From Gemmatimonadales bacterium (GTDB lineage: Bacteria; Gemmatimonadota; Gemmatimonadetes; Gemmatimonadales; GWC2-71-9), in the NCBI GenBank assembly GCA_030597435.1, contig JAUVRV010000166.1, forward strand, positions 1-6,452: 6,452 nt of DNA, read 5' to 3'. Shown here piece by piece: positions 5,050 to 6,452 of the stretch. The stretch's first letter is position 1; the number at the start of each line of letters is the position of its first letter. The notes below the pieces were generated by a model. That model was not told the origin of the DNA and ran no database searches. It saw nothing but the letters and a program-made list of their open reading frames with translations. The position numbers and the translations under genes are program-made.

Positions 5050-6452
5050 GGTGTCCCGCTAGCCTGTGTTGCCGAGGGAGGGTAGAGCGCCCGGTACAAG
5101 GCGCGATTGCGAATAACAGTGCGCAAATACCCCTGGGTTTCCGGATATGGCACCTGCGCCACAAACTGCACTGGATCGCCGGAATTGGGGTACCGCAGCC
5201 AGCGTCTCACCGGAGTTGCACCGGCGTTGTAAGCAGCCAGTGCCGGCTCCACCCTACCATCGTAGCGCTCGAGAAGGTTTGCCAGGTGGACTGCACCGAG
5301 GTGAAGGTTTGCATCAGCCACCACCAGAAGACGCTGGTCCCACTCCATGCCCACCCGCTGCGCTAGCTGTCTTGCAGTGGGAGGCATGAGCTGCATCAAC
5401 CCGTACGCGCCGGCGCGTGATACTACCGAGGCGCGGAAACTCGACTCCTGCCGAATGAGAGCAACCAGCAAATATGGATCGAGTCCGTGCTCTCTCGCCT
5501 CCTCCTCAATCATCTCCCTGAGCGGCCATGGGAAAATCACCCGCAGCACGCGCGGGTGATTCAAGGTGTAGGCCCGTGTTGCGCGCCAGCCAAGCCGGAT
5601 ACCCTCGGCCATGAAGCCACGTTCGATGAGCCCTTCAGCTAAGTCGAGAAACTCAGCGGGTGGGCGGGTGTGCTCGGACATTATGTGGTCGACCAGGACG
5701 GCCACTTCTTCCTGGTAGTGCGCGTCTCTCAAGAGATCGAGCGTCTGTAGCTGCGGAGAGGAATTGGGACGCTCAGAAACAGCCGTCTGGGCCGCGATGT
5801 TGAGCGGAGGCAGGCCGGCTTCCTGTCTCGCAATGGTGCCGTAGTACCCCACCGAGTCGGCTCGGGCGAGCACTGCAAGTATGCCACGACGCTCCAAGGA
5901 GTCAGAGGTCAGCAACGCTACGCTATACTGCGCAGCAAATCGCTGAGTTCCACCAAGCTCAACCTCGGTACTGTACCACTCGATAGTCTGAGCCGTGTCG
6001 CTCCTGGTGAGGGCGTTAGAGGCAAGGCTGGACCGGGCGCGCGACGCGTATGAGCTTCTTGGCCAACGTTGCGAAATGATCCTACGGACCGAATCCGCCG
6101 CACCGGTCTGTCTTGCCCTGGCATAGCCATCAGCCACTAGGTAAAGCGCAACCGGCGCATTGGGGTTTTGCGGAAAGCTGTCAGCGAATGCGGTGAGCGC
6201 GGTCCTGGCCTCTGCCGCTCGCCTCATCCTCACGAACAGGCGACCGCGCTTGAACGCCGCGCTCTGGGCCGCCTTGCCCTCGAATGACGCGGCCCGGCGA
6301 TACACATCGAGGGCCTCCGATCGAGATCCCGCTATCTCCAGCAGATCCGCCCAGTATACCAGAGCATCGACAGCCTTGGAGTCAACCGCCACTGCCCGGG
6401 CGGCCGCCTCCACCGCCTGCGCTGGAGAACCCATACGACGGTATGCACCCGC
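5046..6452 (-). CDS. Lytic transglycosylase, Slt-type SLT domain with helical-repeat N-terminus (5' end outside window)
   Basis: The frame is open from the window edge to TGA 5048-5046, 468 residues; an ATG at 6434 is in frame but sits inside repeat-like helices (AGAYRR precedes it), so the true start is probably upstream. Lytic transglycosylases cleave the MurNAc-GlcNAc bond of peptidoglycan in the periplasm, forming 1,6-anhydro ends. Counting from the window edge, residues about 1-300 are Ala- and Arg-rich helical hairpins like TPR or Slt70 repeats, including a YYGTIARQEAG segment like that of Slt70 proteins. The SLT domain spans about 315-445: ALIRQESSF with catalytic Glu336 (codon 5447-5445), AGAYGLMQLMPPTAR, NLHLGAVHL, AYNAG and a final P-Y-ETQGYLRTV segment. 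All hallmark motifs of family 1 are intact. The secretion signal would lie outside the window. It overlaps the kinase-like gene by 4 bases, implying one operon. Confidence 0.95.
   Translation of the reverse strand, partial: AGAYRRMGSPAQAVEAAARAVAVDSKAVDALVYWADLLEIAGSRSEALDVYRRAASFEGKAAQSAAFKRGRLFVRMRRAAEARTALTAFADSFPQNPNAPVALYLVADGYARARQTGAADSVRRIISQRWPRSSYASRARSSLASNALTRSDTAQTIEWYSTEVELGGTQRFAAQYSVALLTSDSLERRGILAVLARADSVGYYGTIARQEAGLPPLNIAAQTAVSERPNSSPQLQTLDLLRDAHYQEEVAVLVDHIMSEHTRPPAEFLDLAEGLIERGFMAEGIRLGWRATRAYTLNHPRVLRVIFPWPLREMIEEEAREHGLDPYLLVALIRQESSFRASVVSRAGAYGLMQLMPPTARQLAQRVGMEWDQRLLVVADANLHLGAVHLANLLERYDGRVEPALAAYNAGATPVRRWLRYPNSGDPVQFVAQVPYPETQGYLRTVIRNRALYRALYPPSATQASGTP

Noticed and set aside
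4409..5164. A long minus-strand frame running from 5164 through csp to 4205, as if csp had a 250-residue N-terminal extension
   Set aside because: The upstream part is Arg/Gly/Ala-rich and lies out of frame over the kinase-like gene, which has real family motifs; csp has its own start, ribosome site and normal family length.

Overview
The window (6452 bases) is ordinary, densely coding bacterial chromosome with moderately high GC. It holds seven genes, four of them complete internal genes plus a small DUF-family gene, and two cut by the window edges. No rRNA, tRNA, CRISPR array, insertion sequence or phage gene was seen. The pilin-like gene has a C-terminal layout (a GWSATATH stretch, then a Cys pair about 20 residues apart) that I associate with Gemmatimonadota pilins. 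Together with the general GC-rich Gram-negative gene content this makes Gemmatimonadota or a related soil/sediment lineage my best guess; this is inference from recalled family resemblance and was not searched.

Layout. On the plus strand, 2-649 is the C-terminal third or so of an MMPL-family RND exporter. Everything else runs on the minus strand. From right to left: 6452-5046, a Slt-type lytic transglycosylase with a helical-repeat N-terminus (5' end outside the window); 5049-4504, a small multi-pass membrane protein of the dolichol/phytol kinase-like family, overlapping the transglycosylase by 4 bases; 4408-4205, a cold-shock protein with its own promoter and a strong intrinsic terminator; 4126-1376, DNA polymerase I; 1312-929, a type IV pilin-like protein; 938-621, a DUF4031-like protein that overlaps the pilin gene by 10 bases and the exporter gene, convergently, by 29.

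Two transcription units are suggested. The first is transglycosylase plus lipid-kinase-like gene (cell-envelope work), followed by csp transcribed from a promoter whose -35 box covers the kinase stop codon. The second is polA, pilin and the DUF4031-like gene, tightly packed, with good ribosome binding sites before the two small genes but none visible before polA. Non-ATG starts are common here: TTG for the pilin, GTG for the DUF4031-like and kinase-like genes.

I do not see a previously undescribed system. The points most worth a second look are a polymerase I whose 3'-5' exonuclease domain keeps its shape but has lost most of its metal-binding acids, the odd polA-pilin-DUF4031 grouping, and the coupled transglycosylase/polyprenol-kinase-like pair.
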